A stretch of 64,000 nt of DNA from Bacteroidales bacterium (GTDB lineage Bacteria; Bacteroidota; Bacteroidia; Bacteroidales; UBA932). The stretch spans positions 19,652-83,651 of the forward strand of contig SUYX01000007.1 of assembly GCA_015060225.1 (NCBI GenBank), read 5' to 3'. The notes under the pieces were generated by a model that saw nothing but the letters and a program-made list of their open reading frames with translations, did not search any database and was not told the origin of the DNA. Below are positions 45,959 through 55,044 of this stretch, one piece after another. Position 1 is the first letter of the stretch. Every line of letters starts with the position of its first letter. Both the position numbers and the translations under genes were made by a program.

Positions 45959-46384
45959 TTACTCCTCCTCTGATGCTTCAGCCTCGTCAAGAGACTCAAA
46001 ATCCAAAGATGCGTTGTTCTTGAGGATATTGTACCACTCAACAACCTTCTTCATATGAGAAACATAGAACCTGTCCCTGTCATAAGTAGGAAGAACCTCC
46101 TCAAAAAGTCCTTTAAGCACTTTAGGATCACTCTTTGCAGCAGGGGCATCATTCTCTCCAAGATGCGCATGCATCTTCTCAAAAACCTCCTGCAGCCTCA
46201 TCTCCTCCTCATCTGTATATATGGCTATATCTGCCAATGATGTCATCCTTGCAGACATTGGGCAACAGGTCCTCTTCTTTGTTGCAAGAGCCTCTACAAT
46301 TGCCCCCTGATGTGCCTGTGAAACATATAGGTACAAACCTGGTTGTCCGCTTATTGACAACACTTTCCTCAAATCTGTTTTCAT
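45959..46384 (-). CDS. DUF5606 domain protein
   Basis: A 141-residue soluble protein of the DUF5606 family found in Bacteroidota. It begins MKTDLRKVLSISGQPGLYLYV and contains VEALATKKRTCCPMSARMT and LADIAIYTDEEEMRLQEVF; the C-terminus is a short acidic tail (ASEEE). The first 60 residues look like a small SH3-like or barrel domain; the rest is helical. Function unknown. It sits inside a conserved housekeeping run between a DnaJ-type co-chaperone and rimO, consistent with a role in translation or protein quality, but that is only context. Confidence 0.82.
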   Translation of the reverse strand: MKTDLRKVLSISGQPGLYLYVSQAHQGAIVEALATKKRTCCPMSARMTSLADIAIYTDEEEMRLQEVFEKMHAHLGENDAPAAKSDPKVLKGLFEEVLPTYDRDRFYVSHMKKVVEWYNILKNNASLDFESLDEAEASEEE

Positions 46385-46402
46385 AATTATATTCTTCTTT
46401 TA

Positions 46403-47143
46403 CTAATTAAAGCCTCTTTCTTTCTTAATTGTCTCGTACGCTGCTACAATGGATTTGAATTTCTCCTCAGCAGCCTTCTTTACATCCTCACCAAGGGATT
46501 CAACCTTGTCGGGATGATGCTTGATTGCCATCTTCTTGTATGCCCGCTTAACCTCTTCATCTGTTGCAGAAGGGTCAATCTCCAGCACTTTGTAGGCAGA
46601 GTTCACATCCGTTCCTCCAAACATTGCAAGTATGGATTCCGCCTCTGCGGCAGGGATACCAAGATACATGGCAATGTTCTTGAGATCTGCAATCTCAACC
46701 TGACTCACATGGCCGTCTGCATTTGCTATACCCACCAGATAGTGGAACAGTTGCAGCCTTTGCGAGGGGTCCATATAGAGTTTTATCTGCGCACAAATCT
46801 GCGGCAGATCTATATTCTTGTCAAGTGCAGCCTTAAGAATCTGAAGAGCCTGGGGCAGAGCCTGCTCTCCAAAACTGCGCCTTATGAACTCCTTTACATA
46901 CTCAAGTTCAGACTTGAGCACTTTCCCGTCCGACTTCATTACCGCTGCAGAAAGAACCAGCAGCGACACCAGGAAACTGTTCCTCTGCTCATTTGCAGAG
47001 AATCCCCCTCCGGTTGTATATACCCTTTGGGCCTCACCGTTGTCCCCATCAAAGAGAGAACCCAGCAGATACCCCACGAGTCCTCCCAACGGGCCTCCCA
47101 AAGCCCATCCTATAGCACCGGTTATCCATCTTCCAATTCCCAT
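46403..47143 (-). CDS. djlA: DjlA-like co-chaperone with TerB and J domains
   Basis: A 246-residue protein. A glycine-rich hydrophobic N-terminus (ITGAIGWALGGPLGGLVGYLLGS, residues 8-30) may insert in the membrane as in DjlA; residues about 50-165 form an all-helical TerB-like domain; and residues about 183-245 are a J domain (AYKVLEIDPSATDEEVKRAY) with the essential HPD tripeptide. J domains stimulate the ATPase of DnaK. It begins 2 bp after coaE and precedes the DUF5606 gene by 18 bp. Specific clients are unknown. Confidence 0.87.
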   Translation of the reverse strand: MGIGRWITGAIGWALGGPLGGLVGYLLGSLFDGDNGEAQRVYTTGGGFSANEQRNSFLVSLLVLSAAVMKSDGKVLKSELEYVKEFIRRSFGEQALPQALQILKAALDKNIDLPQICAQIKLYMDPSQRLQLFHYLVGIANADGHVSQVEIADLKNIAMYLGIPAAEAESILAMFGGTDVNSAYKVLEIDPSATDEEVKRAYKKMAIKHHPDKVESLGEDVKKAAEEKFKSIVAAYETIKKERGFN

Positions 47144-47145
47144 TC

Positions 47146-47775
47146 CTATTCTCCTTTCATCTTTTCAATTACTTGTGCAATCTGGGGCAACAATGCCCTC
47201 TTAGAATCTGCAAATATAATAAAATCTGACAAAGCAGCCCTTTGTGCATCGCTCCATTGTCTGGCAATTCTCTCCTGAACCTGCTCCCTGGAAACTCCAT
47301 CCCTTCGCATCACCCTTTCCACCCTCAACTCATACGGAGCCTCTACAGAGAGTATCTTGTCTGCACACCCTTTTACAATAGTACTCTCAAGCAGGATTGC
47401 ACTCTCAAAAATTACAAAATCCACACTTTTTCCTTCTCCCGACAATTCACTGCATACCTCTTCTTTCCATTTGCTGAAATCCCTCAATACAGCCGGATGC
47501 ACCAGTGCCTCCACCTTTCTGAGCAGTTCCACATTGCCGAAAATCCTTGAGGCCACAACTTTCCTGTTGAGCCTCCCTGTTTCATCCAGAATATCTTCCC
47601 CCAAAAGTTCCGTCATCTGGGAAAGGAGGAGCGGATCTGTATCATAGAGCAGTTTTGCCCTATCATCCGAATAATATGCAGGATATCCCAAAGATTCAAA
47701 AATACGCGACACATAAGTTTTGCCGCTCCCTATTCCTCCGGTACAACCCAAAGTCTTCACCTTTTTCATATCCAT
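47146..47775 (-). CDS. coaE: Dephospho-CoA kinase
   Basis: A 209-residue P-loop kinase that phosphorylates dephospho-CoA in the last step of coenzyme A synthesis. The P-loop is GCTGGIGSGKTYVSRIF (residues 10-26); the family's dephospho-CoA segment YYSDDRAKLLYDTD follows, and a lid region contains RMMRRDGVSREQVQERIARQ. Its ATG overlaps the stop of the YbbR-like gene by one base (TAATG), so translation is probably coupled. Confidence 0.95.
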   Translation of the reverse strand: MDMKKVKTLGCTGGIGSGKTYVSRIFESLGYPAYYSDDRAKLLYDTDPLLLSQMTELLGEDILDETGRLNRKVVASRIFGNVELLRKVEALVHPAVLRDFSKWKEEVCSELSGEGKSVDFVIFESAILLESTIVKGCADKILSVEAPYELRVERVMRRDGVSREQVQERIARQWSDAQRAALSDFIIFADSKRALLPQIAQVIEKMKGE

Positions 47776-48740
47776 TACAATACAATTTCAACAAAAGCCG
47801 GCTCCATATCAACCGAAAGTATCCCATCCGGCATTTTTGTTATAGCTGGCCGGGCCACATCCTTTTTTAGGATACTATTGTAGTCTACAGATACCTGAAA
47901 ATCGGAAATGTCATATTTGCCAACTGATCCGAACGGTTGTCTGAAACGCAATTCAACCTCCTGCGGTACAATTGCCACATTTGCATATGCCGGAAGATCC
48001 GAGATTTTCACAGGAATCTTTATACTCTGCTCAACATACCTTCCCACTTCCTGTGTATAGAACACCTCATCTTGGGAGAACCTTATACCTTCAACCGGTA
48101 TGAGTCCAATCACACCTGTAACCGTTCCGGCTGCCCCCTTTACCTTTATTGTCCCGGTCTCCACCTCATTTATCCTCCCTATAACCTCCTCATCACCATA
48201 TACCAATATTGAATCAGGCCTTACAGCAACATCAGAATATGGCATATACTGCCCCTTATAACTGATCATGCTCTGCACCCTTACAGGAACCTTTCTGTTT
48301 GTCTGCAGAGGAAATCTGAACAGAAGTGTATCAGTGGCAAAGGACTCAATCCTTATCTCCTTACCCAATGCATCCTGTACAAGCTGTCTGATATCATCGG
48401 GAAGAAGACTATACATATCTTCCCCTTTATTGTATTGTCTGAAGAACCTGGAATCCACATCCTCCAGAAGAAGACTTTCCGCTTCATTGTCCCTGTTCTT
48501 CAATATTGTGAATCCTGTAGACTTTGCACCTATTACCAGCAGATCTTCTGCAGCCGCACTCCCTTTTCTCCCCTCAATATTTGTTGTAACAGTTACATGG
48601 TACCTCATATATGACGAGTAGTTTCTGGAGAGTTTCATCACGCTCCACATAAAAAAGGCAAGGAGAAGAGAGAAAACCAGTATCAACCAGTTTCTCCCCC
48701 CTCCAAACTTTTTCATATATCCTATGAAAGGCTTGAACAT
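47775..48740 (-). CDS. YbbR/CdaR-like domain protein
   Basis: A 321-residue membrane-anchored protein. One transmembrane helix (about 19-36, LILVFSLLLAFFMWSVM) is followed by an extracytoplasmic beta-rich region with YbbR-like repeats (FPLQTNRKVPVRVQSMIS, the segment SIKIPVKISDLPAYANV and VELRFRQPFGSVGK). In Firmicutes the related CdaR regulates a diadenylate cyclase; here no cyclase gene is adjacent, and the function is not established. It is placed between yajC (9 bp) and coaE (1-base overlap). Confidence 0.83.
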   Translation of the reverse strand: MFKPFIGYMKKFGGGRNWLILVFSLLLAFFMWSVMKLSRNYSSYMRYHVTVTTNIEGRKGSAAAEDLLVIGAKSTGFTILKNRDNEAESLLLEDVDSRFFRQYNKGEDMYSLLPDDIRQLVQDALGKEIRIESFATDTLLFRFPLQTNRKVPVRVQSMISYKGQYMPYSDVAVRPDSILVYGDEEVIGRINEVETGTIKVKGAAGTVTGVIGLIPVEGIRFSQDEVFYTQEVGRYVEQSIKIPVKISDLPAYANVAIVPQEVELRFRQPFGSVGKYDISDFQVSVDYNSILKKDVARPAITKMPDGILSVDMEPAFVEIVL

Positions 48741-48749
48741 CCTGCCGGT

Positions 48750-49067
48750 TTATTTAACAGGGATATCAGTCACATCCTTTACAATAGAACCTTTGTCTAC
48801 CCTTATTTTTACATTTGAATCAACCTCCATAAGGATATAGCTTGGCTTAACCTCTGCAACAACACCGTAGATACCGCCAACAGTAACAACCTTATCACCC
48901 TTCTGGATAGACTCCCTCCACTTCATGATCTCCTTCTGTTTCTTCTGCTGAGGACGTATCATAAAGAAGTACATCACTGCAAAAATAAGTACCATCATAA
49001 TAAGGAAACTCATGTTTCCACCCTGCTGAGGCGCAGCCGCCTGCTGTAAAATTACCAATGCGTTCAT
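48750..49067 (-). CDS. yajC: Preprotein translocase subunit YajC
   Basis: A 105-residue single-pass membrane protein that associates with SecDF in protein export. After a Gln-rich N-terminus it has one helix (about 20-38, SFLIMMVLIFAVMYFFMIR) immediately followed by the family motif RPQQKKQKE, and a small cytosolic domain, GDKVVTVGGIYGVVAEV. It begins 24 bp after nusB and ends 9 bp before the YbbR-like gene. Confidence 0.95.
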   Translation of the reverse strand: MNALVILQQAAAPQQGGNMSFLIMMVLIFAVMYFFMIRPQQKKQKEIMKWRESIQKGDKVVTVGGIYGVVAEVKPSYILMEVDSNVKIRVDKGSIVKDVTDIPVK

Positions 49068-49091
49068 TTTATCTGTTTTAAATTTATACTG

Positions 49092-50030
49092 TTATTCAAC
49101 CAATCCCCTGCCACTCTTGACAATCTTTCCCTCTTTTACCATCTGCTGCAAAATCCGGTCCAGAAGTCCATTTACAAAGACCTTGCTGTTTGGAGTACTG
49201 TAATATTTTGAGATGTCAACAAATTCGTTTATTGTAACCTTAAGCGGAATTGACTCAAATGTTACAGCCTCAGTAACACCCATTACAATAAGGGCAAGGT
49301 CAGTTGCCACAAGTCTCTCCAGATCCCAATTTGACACCATAGACGATACCAGTTCGGTATACTCGTCATAGTTAAGCATAGATCTGGTAAGAAGTTTTTT
49401 GGCATACTCCCTGTCATCCTCCTTGAGAAATGTCTGTGGAACTTCAATAACACCCTTCTTTGCAATAGAAGGAATATTCTTGAGAATAACATTTATAGTA
49501 TAGGCCAGATCATCCATCCAATACAGGCTCATCTCTTCCAGAATATCCTCCAAAGCCCCGTTATCCTCCAGCTCCTCTTCATAAATCTTCTTTATGAAGT
49601 CCGCATCCTCCTTGAGAGAGTGCTCAGGGCTCTCCATATACTCTGTATAATACTCTTTGGTTATAATTGACGCAAACAGTTTCTTTACAAAACTGTCATA
49701 CTCCCCCCATAGCAATCCCTTCTTCTTGCAGAGAGCACGGAATGGCGCATCATTCTCCAGTATCTGTATGAATTTATTGTCTACAAACTTTGTATTTGGA
49801 TTCGCCTCCTGAGGTGTAGGGTGGAACTTCCTTTTGGCAGCATCTATCTTTGCCTGGGCAACCTCCTTAAGAGCAGCCGGCAGCCCCATCAGGAAACAAT
49901 ACAGTTCCACAGTCTTGCCGCACGAGAGCATCAGTTCCTTTTCTGCCTGGTCCAACGAGTCACTGCCCTGCATGGCTTTTCCAAAAAGCAGCTTGAATAC
50001 CTTAACCCTGATTAGTCTTCTGTTAAGCAT
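49092..50030 (-). CDS. nusB: Transcription antitermination protein NusB (long form)
   Basis: A 312-residue protein. The C-terminal 140 residues match NusB (DWERLVATDLALIVMGVTEA, the segment VTINEFVDISKYYSTPNSK, VNGLLDRILQQM), which binds boxA RNA with NusE in rRNA antitermination. The first 170 residues, starting MLNRRLIRVKVFKLLF, are the extra helical part typical of Bacteroidota NusB. It is the first gene of the housekeeping operon. Upstream on the minus strand, TATATTTG (50057-50064) is an exact -7 element, back to back with that of the DUF3276 gene. Confidence 0.92.
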   Translation of the reverse strand: MLNRRLIRVKVFKLLFGKAMQGSDSLDQAEKELMLSCGKTVELYCFLMGLPAALKEVAQAKIDAAKRKFHPTPQEANPNTKFVDNKFIQILENDAPFRALCKKKGLLWGEYDSFVKKLFASIITKEYYTEYMESPEHSLKEDADFIKKIYEEELEDNGALEDILEEMSLYWMDDLAYTINVILKNIPSIAKKGVIEVPQTFLKEDDREYAKKLLTRSMLNYDEYTELVSSMVSNWDLERLVATDLALIVMGVTEAVTFESIPLKVTINEFVDISKYYSTPNSKVFVNGLLDRILQQMVKEGKIVKSGRGLVE

Positions 50031-50056
50031 ATGAACATTTTTTTAAATATTTTGCA

Positions 50057-50096
50057 AATATAGGTTATTAGCCCCAAAATTTATTTTATATTTGTA
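50057..50096. promoter_or_regulatory. Divergent -7 elements of nusB and the DUF3276 gene
   Basis: TATATTTG on the minus strand (50057-50064) is placed 27 bp before the nusB ATG; TATATTTG on the plus strand (50089-50096) is 30 bp before the DUF3276 ATG. Both match TAnnTTTG. No exact -33 element is found for either. Confidence 0.5.
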
Positions 50097-50126
50097 AAAC
50101 TTTTTAAAAATAACAGCAAAATAATT

Positions 50127-50477
50127 ATGTATTTCGAGGATTTTGATAATGCGGGAGCGCAGGAGCGCAATGGTGATGATGTTTTCTCAAAGCCAGTAAG
50201 AGCAGGTAAGAGAACATACTTCTTTGATGTTAAAGCAACTAAAGGCAATGACTATTACCTTACAGTTACAGAGAGCAAGAGAAGAGTGGACAAAGATGGA
50301 AGATTTGTTTATGACAAGCACAAAATTTTCCTATACAAAGAGGACTTTGAAAAGTTTACTGAGGGTCTTGAGGAGGTAATCAAATTCATTAAAGAGAAAT
50401 GCCCGGTAGTGGAGAGGGTTTATGAAGGTGAGGAGAAGACCAACAGTTTCTCTGATGTTGATTTTGACCAGCTATAG
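50127..50477 (+). CDS. DUF3276 (PUR domain) nucleic-acid-binding protein
   Basis: A 116-residue protein of the DUF3276 family, related to the PUR-alpha fold that binds single-stranded DNA and RNA and to BpuR of Borrelia. The core is RAGKRTYFFDVKATKGNDYY and LTVTESKRRVDKDGRFVYD followed by KHKIFLYKEDFEKF. The N-terminus is acidic. It is a single gene on the plus strand, with a -7 element upstream and a bidirectional terminator 35 bp downstream. A role as a general RNA- or DNA-binding regulator is inferred from the fold. Confidence 0.9.
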   Translation: MYFEDFDNAGAQERNGDDVFSKPVRAGKRTYFFDVKATKGNDYYLTVTESKRRVDKDGRFVYDKHKIFLYKEDFEKFTEGLEEVIKFIKEKCPVVERVYEGEEKTNSFSDVDFDQL

Positions 50478-50509
50478 AATAAAAACATTTAATAACATAT
50501 TTTAAAAAG

Positions 50510-50544
50510 TAAAAAAACTCCCTGGCGTCAGGGAGTTTTTTTTG
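50510..50544. terminator. Bidirectional terminator between the DUF3276 gene and tRNA-Ala
   Basis: An 8-bp perfect stem (50517-50524 with 50529-50536), loop of four, flanked by A-run upstream and T-run downstream on the plus strand. It serves the plus-strand DUF3276 gene and, on the minus strand, the tRNA-Ala transcript that ends next to it. Confidence 0.88.
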
Positions 50545-50618
50545 TGGAGCATATCGGACTCGAACCGATCACCTTTAGACTGCCAGTCTAACGCTCTAGC
50601 CAGATGAGCTAATGCCCC
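50545..50618 (-). tRNA. tRNA-Ala (anticodon GGC)
   Basis: A complete 74-nt cloverleaf on the minus strand. Acceptor arms GGGGCAT and ATGCTCC pair with one G-U, discriminator A at 50545. The anticodon stem TTAGA/TCTAA encloses loop CTGGCAG, giving GGC, which reads GCC and GCU codons. T loop TTCGAGT. CCA is not encoded. Upstream on the minus strand is an exact -7 element TATATTTG (50661-50668), with no good -33. A 9-bp inverted repeat lies between them. Confidence 0.95.
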
Positions 50619-50624
50619 TATTGT

Positions 50625-50661
50625 GCAACCGGAGAACAGAAATTCTCTGCAATCCGGTTGC
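50625..50661 (-). repeat. Inverted repeat between purT and tRNA-Ala
   Basis: GCAACCGGA (50625-50633) and TCCGGTTGC (50653-50661) form a 9-bp perfect stem around 19 bases, which themselves can pair (GAGAA with TTCTC). It lies 40 bp after the purT stop and ends 7 bp before the tRNA. No T-run follows, so it may be a processing or mRNA 3'-end structure for purT rather than a classical terminator. Confidence 0.55.
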
Positions 50662-50701
50662 AAATATATAAAAATTTTGCAAATCAATTGTCGGGAAGAG
50701 A

Positions 50702-51871
50702 TCAATATACCTCCACTTTTGCTGCAGCTGCCTTACACTTGTCTCTAAGGGCATCCAAATCACTGCCATTAGGAGCATAACAAACAACAACACCCATCCT
50801 ACGGTTCTTTCTGGTAGTAGGTTTGCCGAATATCCTCAAATAAGTGTTTGCCTCCTTGCAAACCTCCTCCACTCCGCGGTAATTTGGAGCCTCCTGGCTT
50901 GCAATATTTGAAAGGATAACGGCACTTGCACCGTAACGTTCCTGGGTGATCTCCGGAATAGGCAATCCCAGCACAGCACGACAATGGAGCTCAAACTCAC
51001 TCAGATTCTGTGTACCGGCAAGGGTAACCATTCCTGTATCATGAGGCCTTGGAGAAAGTTCAGAGAAGTATACTCCATTCTCATTGCTCAAGAAGAACTC
51101 TACACCCCAAATACCTGCTCCGGTAAGCGCTTCTGTCACTTTTGCAGCCATTCTCTGGGCCTCAAGCAGATGCTCCGGCTTTACAGGTGCAGGCTGGAAA
51201 CTCTCCCTGTAGTCTCCATTTATCTGCACATGTCCAATTGGAGGGCAGAACAATGTAGGTCCATTCTGCTGTGTAACAGTCAGGAGTGTAATCTCACTGT
51301 CAAACTTTATGAACTCCTCAATAATAAGTTCCTTTATATCGCCACGGCTCCCCTCACATCCATAAATCCACGCCTGTTCAAGATCGTCAGCACTCTTTAC
51401 AACGGACTGTCCTTTTCCCGACGAGCTCATAAGCGGTTTCACAACACATGGGAACCCCACCTTTCCGGCAGCCTCTTTCAGCTCCTCAAGGGATTTTGCG
51501 TAAAAATACTTTGCTGTCTTAAGTCCAAGTTCCTTTGCAGCCAAATCCCTTATTGCCTGACGGTTCATTGTATAGTTTACAGCCTTGGCACTAGGCACAA
51601 CCTTAATCCCCTGCTTCTCAAAATCATAAAGTCTCTCTGTACGGATAGCCTCAATCTCTGGAACAATGATATCAGGCTGATGCTTTGCAACTGCAGCAGC
51701 AAGAGCATCCCCATCCAACATGCTGAACACTTCACACTCATCTGCAACCTGCATTGCAGGAGCACCTGCATATGAATCACAGGCCACCACATACTGCCCC
51801 TTACGTTTGGCGGCAATAACGAACTCCTTGCCCAATTCACCGGAGCCCAACAAAAGAATTTTTTTAGCCAT
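50702..51871 (-). CDS. purT: Formate-dependent phosphoribosylglycinamide formyltransferase
   Basis: A 389-residue ATP-grasp enzyme that uses formate and ATP to formylate glycinamide ribonucleotide in purine synthesis. Visible are the N-terminal [37 protein letters not shown], the ATP-grasp loop [17 protein letters not shown] and the metal-binding segment [18 protein letters not shown]. It follows the FISUMP lipoprotein gene by 25 bp but has no functional tie to it; whether they share a transcript is open. Confidence 0.96.
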   Translation of the reverse strand: MAKKILLLGSGELGKEFVIAAKRKGQYVVACDSYAGAPAMQVADECEVFSMLDGDALAAAVAKHQPDIIVPEIEAIRTERLYDFEKQGIKVVPSAKAVNYTMNRQAIRDLAAKELGLKTAKYFYAKSLEELKEAAGKVGFPCVVKPLMSSSGKGQSVVKSADDLEQAWIYGCEGSRGDIKELIIEEFIKFDSEITLLTVTQQNGPTLFCPPIGHVQINGDYRESFQPAPVKPEHLLEAQRMAAKVTEALTGAGIWGVEFFLSNENGVYFSELSPRPHDTGMVTLAGTQNLSEFELHCRAVLGLPIPEITQERYGASAVILSNIASQEAPNYRGVEEVCKEANTYLRIFGKPTTRKNRRMGVVVCYAPNGSDLDALRDKCKAAAAKVEVY

Positions 51872-51896
51872 ATTTCAATTATTTAAACAATCAAGA

Positions 51897-53579
51897 TCAT
51901 TCCATCACACATCGCACTGATCTTCCATAAGCCCTGTATGCATAATAGGAATCCACATAACCATTACGGTTGAAATCCATATACCACGCATTTTCAGGTC
52001 CATTTGATGAAGAAGACCAATAGCAGCCTGTGAGCCCCCTTACATGCGCTCCCACCTGTTCATAATTACGGAATCCGGCAGCCGGCAAGAAAAGGCAATT
52101 TCCACCTGTCTCTGAAGTATTGCCGTAAAACAGGAATCCCGGCAAACCAAAATGCCTGCTCTGTGAATCGCCATTTGAAACTGTCCAATGCGATTCAAGG
52201 CCTGTAACATAATCATTCGGAGTCAGTTTCTCCAACAAAGAGAGCAGCTCTTCATTTGTAGGTACACGCCAGCCAGCAGGACACGGATTTTCATCAGAAG
52301 GCCATTCTGTTGCCCCTTTTGCTGTCCAGTCTGAATAGAATTTATCAGGCTCCGGTATACCTGTGCCCAAAATATGAGACTCGGACGGATAATTTGCATC
52401 CTCATATGAATTGTCCTTATATCCCTGTCCATCCTTTCTCCCCCATTGATAAAGCTTCCCATAAGGATATCCTATATGGACTATCTGGCCACCATCTTTT
52501 TCAGGGGCTTCAAAGCCACAATTGACAGGAGCCCAAACAAGTATTTCTGAACTGTCAGCACTTTTGGGAAGAGGAATTCCATCACCCATATATTCACCGT
52601 TCTCCATATATGCAGGATACATCTCTTCTGTATTCAGTTGGGGATACGTGATGACTTCTCCAGCTGTAATCAGATTCACAGAAACATGCGGAATAGAAAT
52701 ATATTTGTAATATACACCCTTTGTCGTAGTTATGAGCACCCCATAATCATAAGTTCGGTCTGGCAATGCAATCAGGAAATCCTTTGGAGCAGACAACGGC
52801 TCACCATCGCCACATGTCAATTTAAGTTTTCTGTTTTCCGTTTTTTTATTCTCATCCTTGTTACCTGAAATATGGATGGAGAAATATGGGTTTCCACCAT
52901 ATCCCTCATCAATTGAGACAGATGCCTCTCCATTAATGAGATTTTCAGACATTACCTCAATGTCCTTGAGAATCTCATCTGCTTCACCTGAAATGGTCAA
53001 TTTAAGCACTCCAAACAAATTAGTAAAATGTACAGTGTCTGTGGCATTCACACCAAAAGCAGCCATTGGTATAGCGCCACGGTTCAAATTACCTGATATC
53101 AGAGATTCCCCATTTTCACCTGACACTGCTAATGCCCTGTATTTCTGTTCAGATGGTACTATATAGCTGATTGCATGTGAAACAGTATCATAACTGACCC
53201 CATTGTAAGGATAAAATGCCTGTATAGCCATTTCGGGATCAAAATCCCCTTCCTTATAACCGGGAGGGATGGCAGATTTGTCAATCTTGAATCTCCCTTT
53301 TGAGCTGTTGGCACTCTCCTCATCCAGTGAAAATTTATAGAGTTTGCTGTTATTGATTACAGCAATGGCGTCTCCTTTCTCCCACATAACCGGAAAGGAG
53401 ACATCCTCGCCCAGAATCACCTCTTCTCCAATAGATGCTTTTGTTGACATATTGTCTATATGGGCATAGAGTTCAATATCATCAATCAGGGGAATCGACC
53501 TCGCCGGCTCACTCTTTTCGCACGAAACAAGCGAAAGGGCCAAAAATGCAGTTATAACAGAATATATATACTTATCCAT
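51897..53579 (-). CDS. Fimbrillin-like lipoprotein with C-terminal FISUMP domain
   Basis: A 560-residue lipoprotein (lipobox LVSC, Cys20). Residues about 45-340 resemble fimbrillin-family N-domains (VMWEKGDAIAVINNS, AIQAFYPYNGVSYDT, the phrase TNLFGVLKLTISGEADEI). Residues about 345-560 carry a FISUMP/major-paralogous-type domain: VWAPVNCGFEAP, KLYQWGRKDGQGY, NPCPAGWRVPTNEEL, GCYWSSSS and the ending GRSVRCV. FISUMP domains are found on cell-surface proteins of Bacteroidota and Fibrobacter; the ligand is unknown. It may be a pilus tip or an adhesin. No other pilus gene is adjacent. Confidence 0.85.
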   Translation of the reverse strand: MDKYIYSVITAFLALSLVSCEKSEPARSIPLIDDIELYAHIDNMSTKASIGEEVILGEDVSFPVMWEKGDAIAVINNSKLYKFSLDEESANSSKGRFKIDKSAIPPGYKEGDFDPEMAIQAFYPYNGVSYDTVSHAISYIVPSEQKYRALAVSGENGESLISGNLNRGAIPMAAFGVNATDTVHFTNLFGVLKLTISGEADEILKDIEVMSENLINGEASVSIDEGYGGNPYFSIHISGNKDENKKTENRKLKLTCGDGEPLSAPKDFLIALPDRTYDYGVLITTTKGVYYKYISIPHVSVNLITAGEVITYPQLNTEEMYPAYMENGEYMGDGIPLPKSADSSEILVWAPVNCGFEAPEKDGGQIVHIGYPYGKLYQWGRKDGQGYKDNSYEDANYPSESHILGTGIPEPDKFYSDWTAKGATEWPSDENPCPAGWRVPTNEELLSLLEKLTPNDYVTGLESHWTVSNGDSQSRHFGLPGFLFYGNTSETGGNCLFLPAAGFRNYEQVGAHVRGLTGCYWSSSSNGPENAWYMDFNRNGYVDSYYAYRAYGRSVRCVME

Positions 53580-53598
53580 TGTATCCTAATTCATCTTG

Positions 53599-53606
53599 CA
53601 AAGATA
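53599..53606 (-). promoter_or_regulatory. -7 element of the FISUMP lipoprotein gene
   Basis: TATCTTTG on the minus strand matches TAnnTTTG exactly and lies 19 bp before the ATG at 53579. No -33 TTTG at the expected distance. Confidence 0.5.
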
Positions 53607-53697
53607 TGAATAATATTCAACTATCACATATGGATATCAATGATTTTTACAAAAGGTACATGTGTAATCCAGGTACCTCCTGTTCAGACAATAACAC

Positions 53698-55044
53698 CTA
53701 ATCCTCTTTTATCCTGATTATGGCATTTGTGATAATAGCAGTAAGGCCACCCGTTGTTATCCCTGATGAGAAGATACTGCGGACAGATTCCGGCAATTGG
53801 GTAAGAATCTCCGGAACCAACTCTACACTAAGTCCTAAACTGAAACTTATAGCTATAACCAATGTTGCCTTGCGGTTTATATTCTGGGAAGCAATAATAC
53901 GGATACCCGCAGCTGCAACTGTTCCGAACATCAATAAGGTTGCACCTCCCAAAACAGGTTCAGGCATCAGAGAAAACACCAGACCCACAGCAGGGAACAA
54001 ACCTAAAAATACCAACATCACTGCTATAAAATACCCCACATAACGGCTTGCCACACCAGTCAGCTGAATCATGCCATTGTTCTGTGCAAAAATGGAATTT
54101 GGGAAAGAGTTGAATATACCTGCCAACATGGAGTTGAAACCATCAGCCAAAATACCGCCTGAAGCACGTTTCATGAATTTATCTCCCTCAACCGGCTGAC
54201 CGGAAATAAGGGAATTGGCAGTAATGTCGCCATATGCTTCAATAGCGGTTATCAAATAGACCAATCCCAATGAAATGATTGCAGAAATGTCAAAAGTGAC
54301 ACCATAACGGAAAGGTACGGGTATATTCAAACTGCCATAATTCTGTATATCTGAAAAATTCACTTTCCCCAACGCATACGAAACAACATACCCTACAGCC
54401 AGACCTATAACAATGGAACTCATCCTAAGATATTGATTGCTGCTGCGGTTAAAGAAGATTATCAGGGCCAGAACAAGTGCCGAAAGCCCAATGTGTTCAA
54501 AAGCACCGAATGTACCGGCGGCCTTTGCAGCCTCACCTCCCCCACAAGCGGTAATCCCTACCCTTATAAGACTCAAGCCAATCAATGTCACCACTATGCC
54601 GGAAACCAAAGGGGTTATAATGTGCCTCATAAATTTAAGAACCCGGCTTACCAGCATTTCCACTACAGAACCTGCAATAGTTGCCCCAAAAACTGCTGGA
54701 AGTCCACCCGCAAGACCTGCTGCTATTATAGGTCCAATAAAAGAGAAACTGGTACCCTGTACACACAGCAATCCACATCCCACCGGCCCCAATCTGCGGC
54801 ACTGTATAAAAGTAGCTACACCAGATACAAACAACGACATGGAAACCAGAAAGCCTGTCGTTTCCAAATCCAGGTTCAAAGCTCCTGCAACTATAAGAGG
54901 AGGGGTAATGATAGCCACAAAAATTGCCAGTAAGTGCTGTATGGCAGCAAACAATGCATCGCGCAAAGGCGGACGCTCTTCAAGGCCATATATCAGTCCC
55001 TGTGACATTGTTTTTGTTGCGGTTTCCGTTTCTTTATGCTCCAT
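53698..55044 (-). CDS. Xanthine/uracil permease (NCS2 family)
   Basis: A 448-residue inner-membrane transporter of the nucleobase:cation symporter-2 family with about 14 helices. Landmarks are the N-terminal RPPLRDALFAAIQHLLAIFV (AIQH variant of the family motif), VQGTSFSFIGP, ITAIEAYGDITANSLISGQPV and a C-terminal hydrophobic block. Its ATG overlaps the xpt stop (TAATG), so uptake and salvage of xanthine, or guanine, are coupled. Uracil or urate as substrate is possible, but the xpt neighbour favours xanthine. Confidence 0.9.
   Translation of the reverse strand: MEHKETETATKTMSQGLIYGLEERPPLRDALFAAIQHLLAIFVAIITPPLIVAGALNLDLETTGFLVSMSLFVSGVATFIQCRRLGPVGCGLLCVQGTSFSFIGPIIAAGLAGGLPAVFGATIAGSVVEMLVSRVLKFMRHIITPLVSGIVVTLIGLSLIRVGITACGGGEAAKAAGTFGAFEHIGLSALVLALIIFFNRSSNQYLRMSSIVIGLAVGYVVSYALGKVNFSDIQNYGSLNIPVPFRYGVTFDISAIISLGLVYLITAIEAYGDITANSLISGQPVEGDKFMKRASGGILADGFNSMLAGIFNSFPNSIFAQNNGMIQLTGVASRYVGYFIAVMLVFLGLFPAVGLVFSLMPEPVLGGATLLMFGTVAAAGIRIIASQNINRKATLVIAISFSLGLSVELVPEILTQLPESVRSIFSSGITTGGLTAIITNAIIRIKED

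Noticed and set aside
46514..47278. Plus-strand frame of 254 codons
   Set aside because: Antisense to the J-domain protein and coaE genes; no signal or domain.
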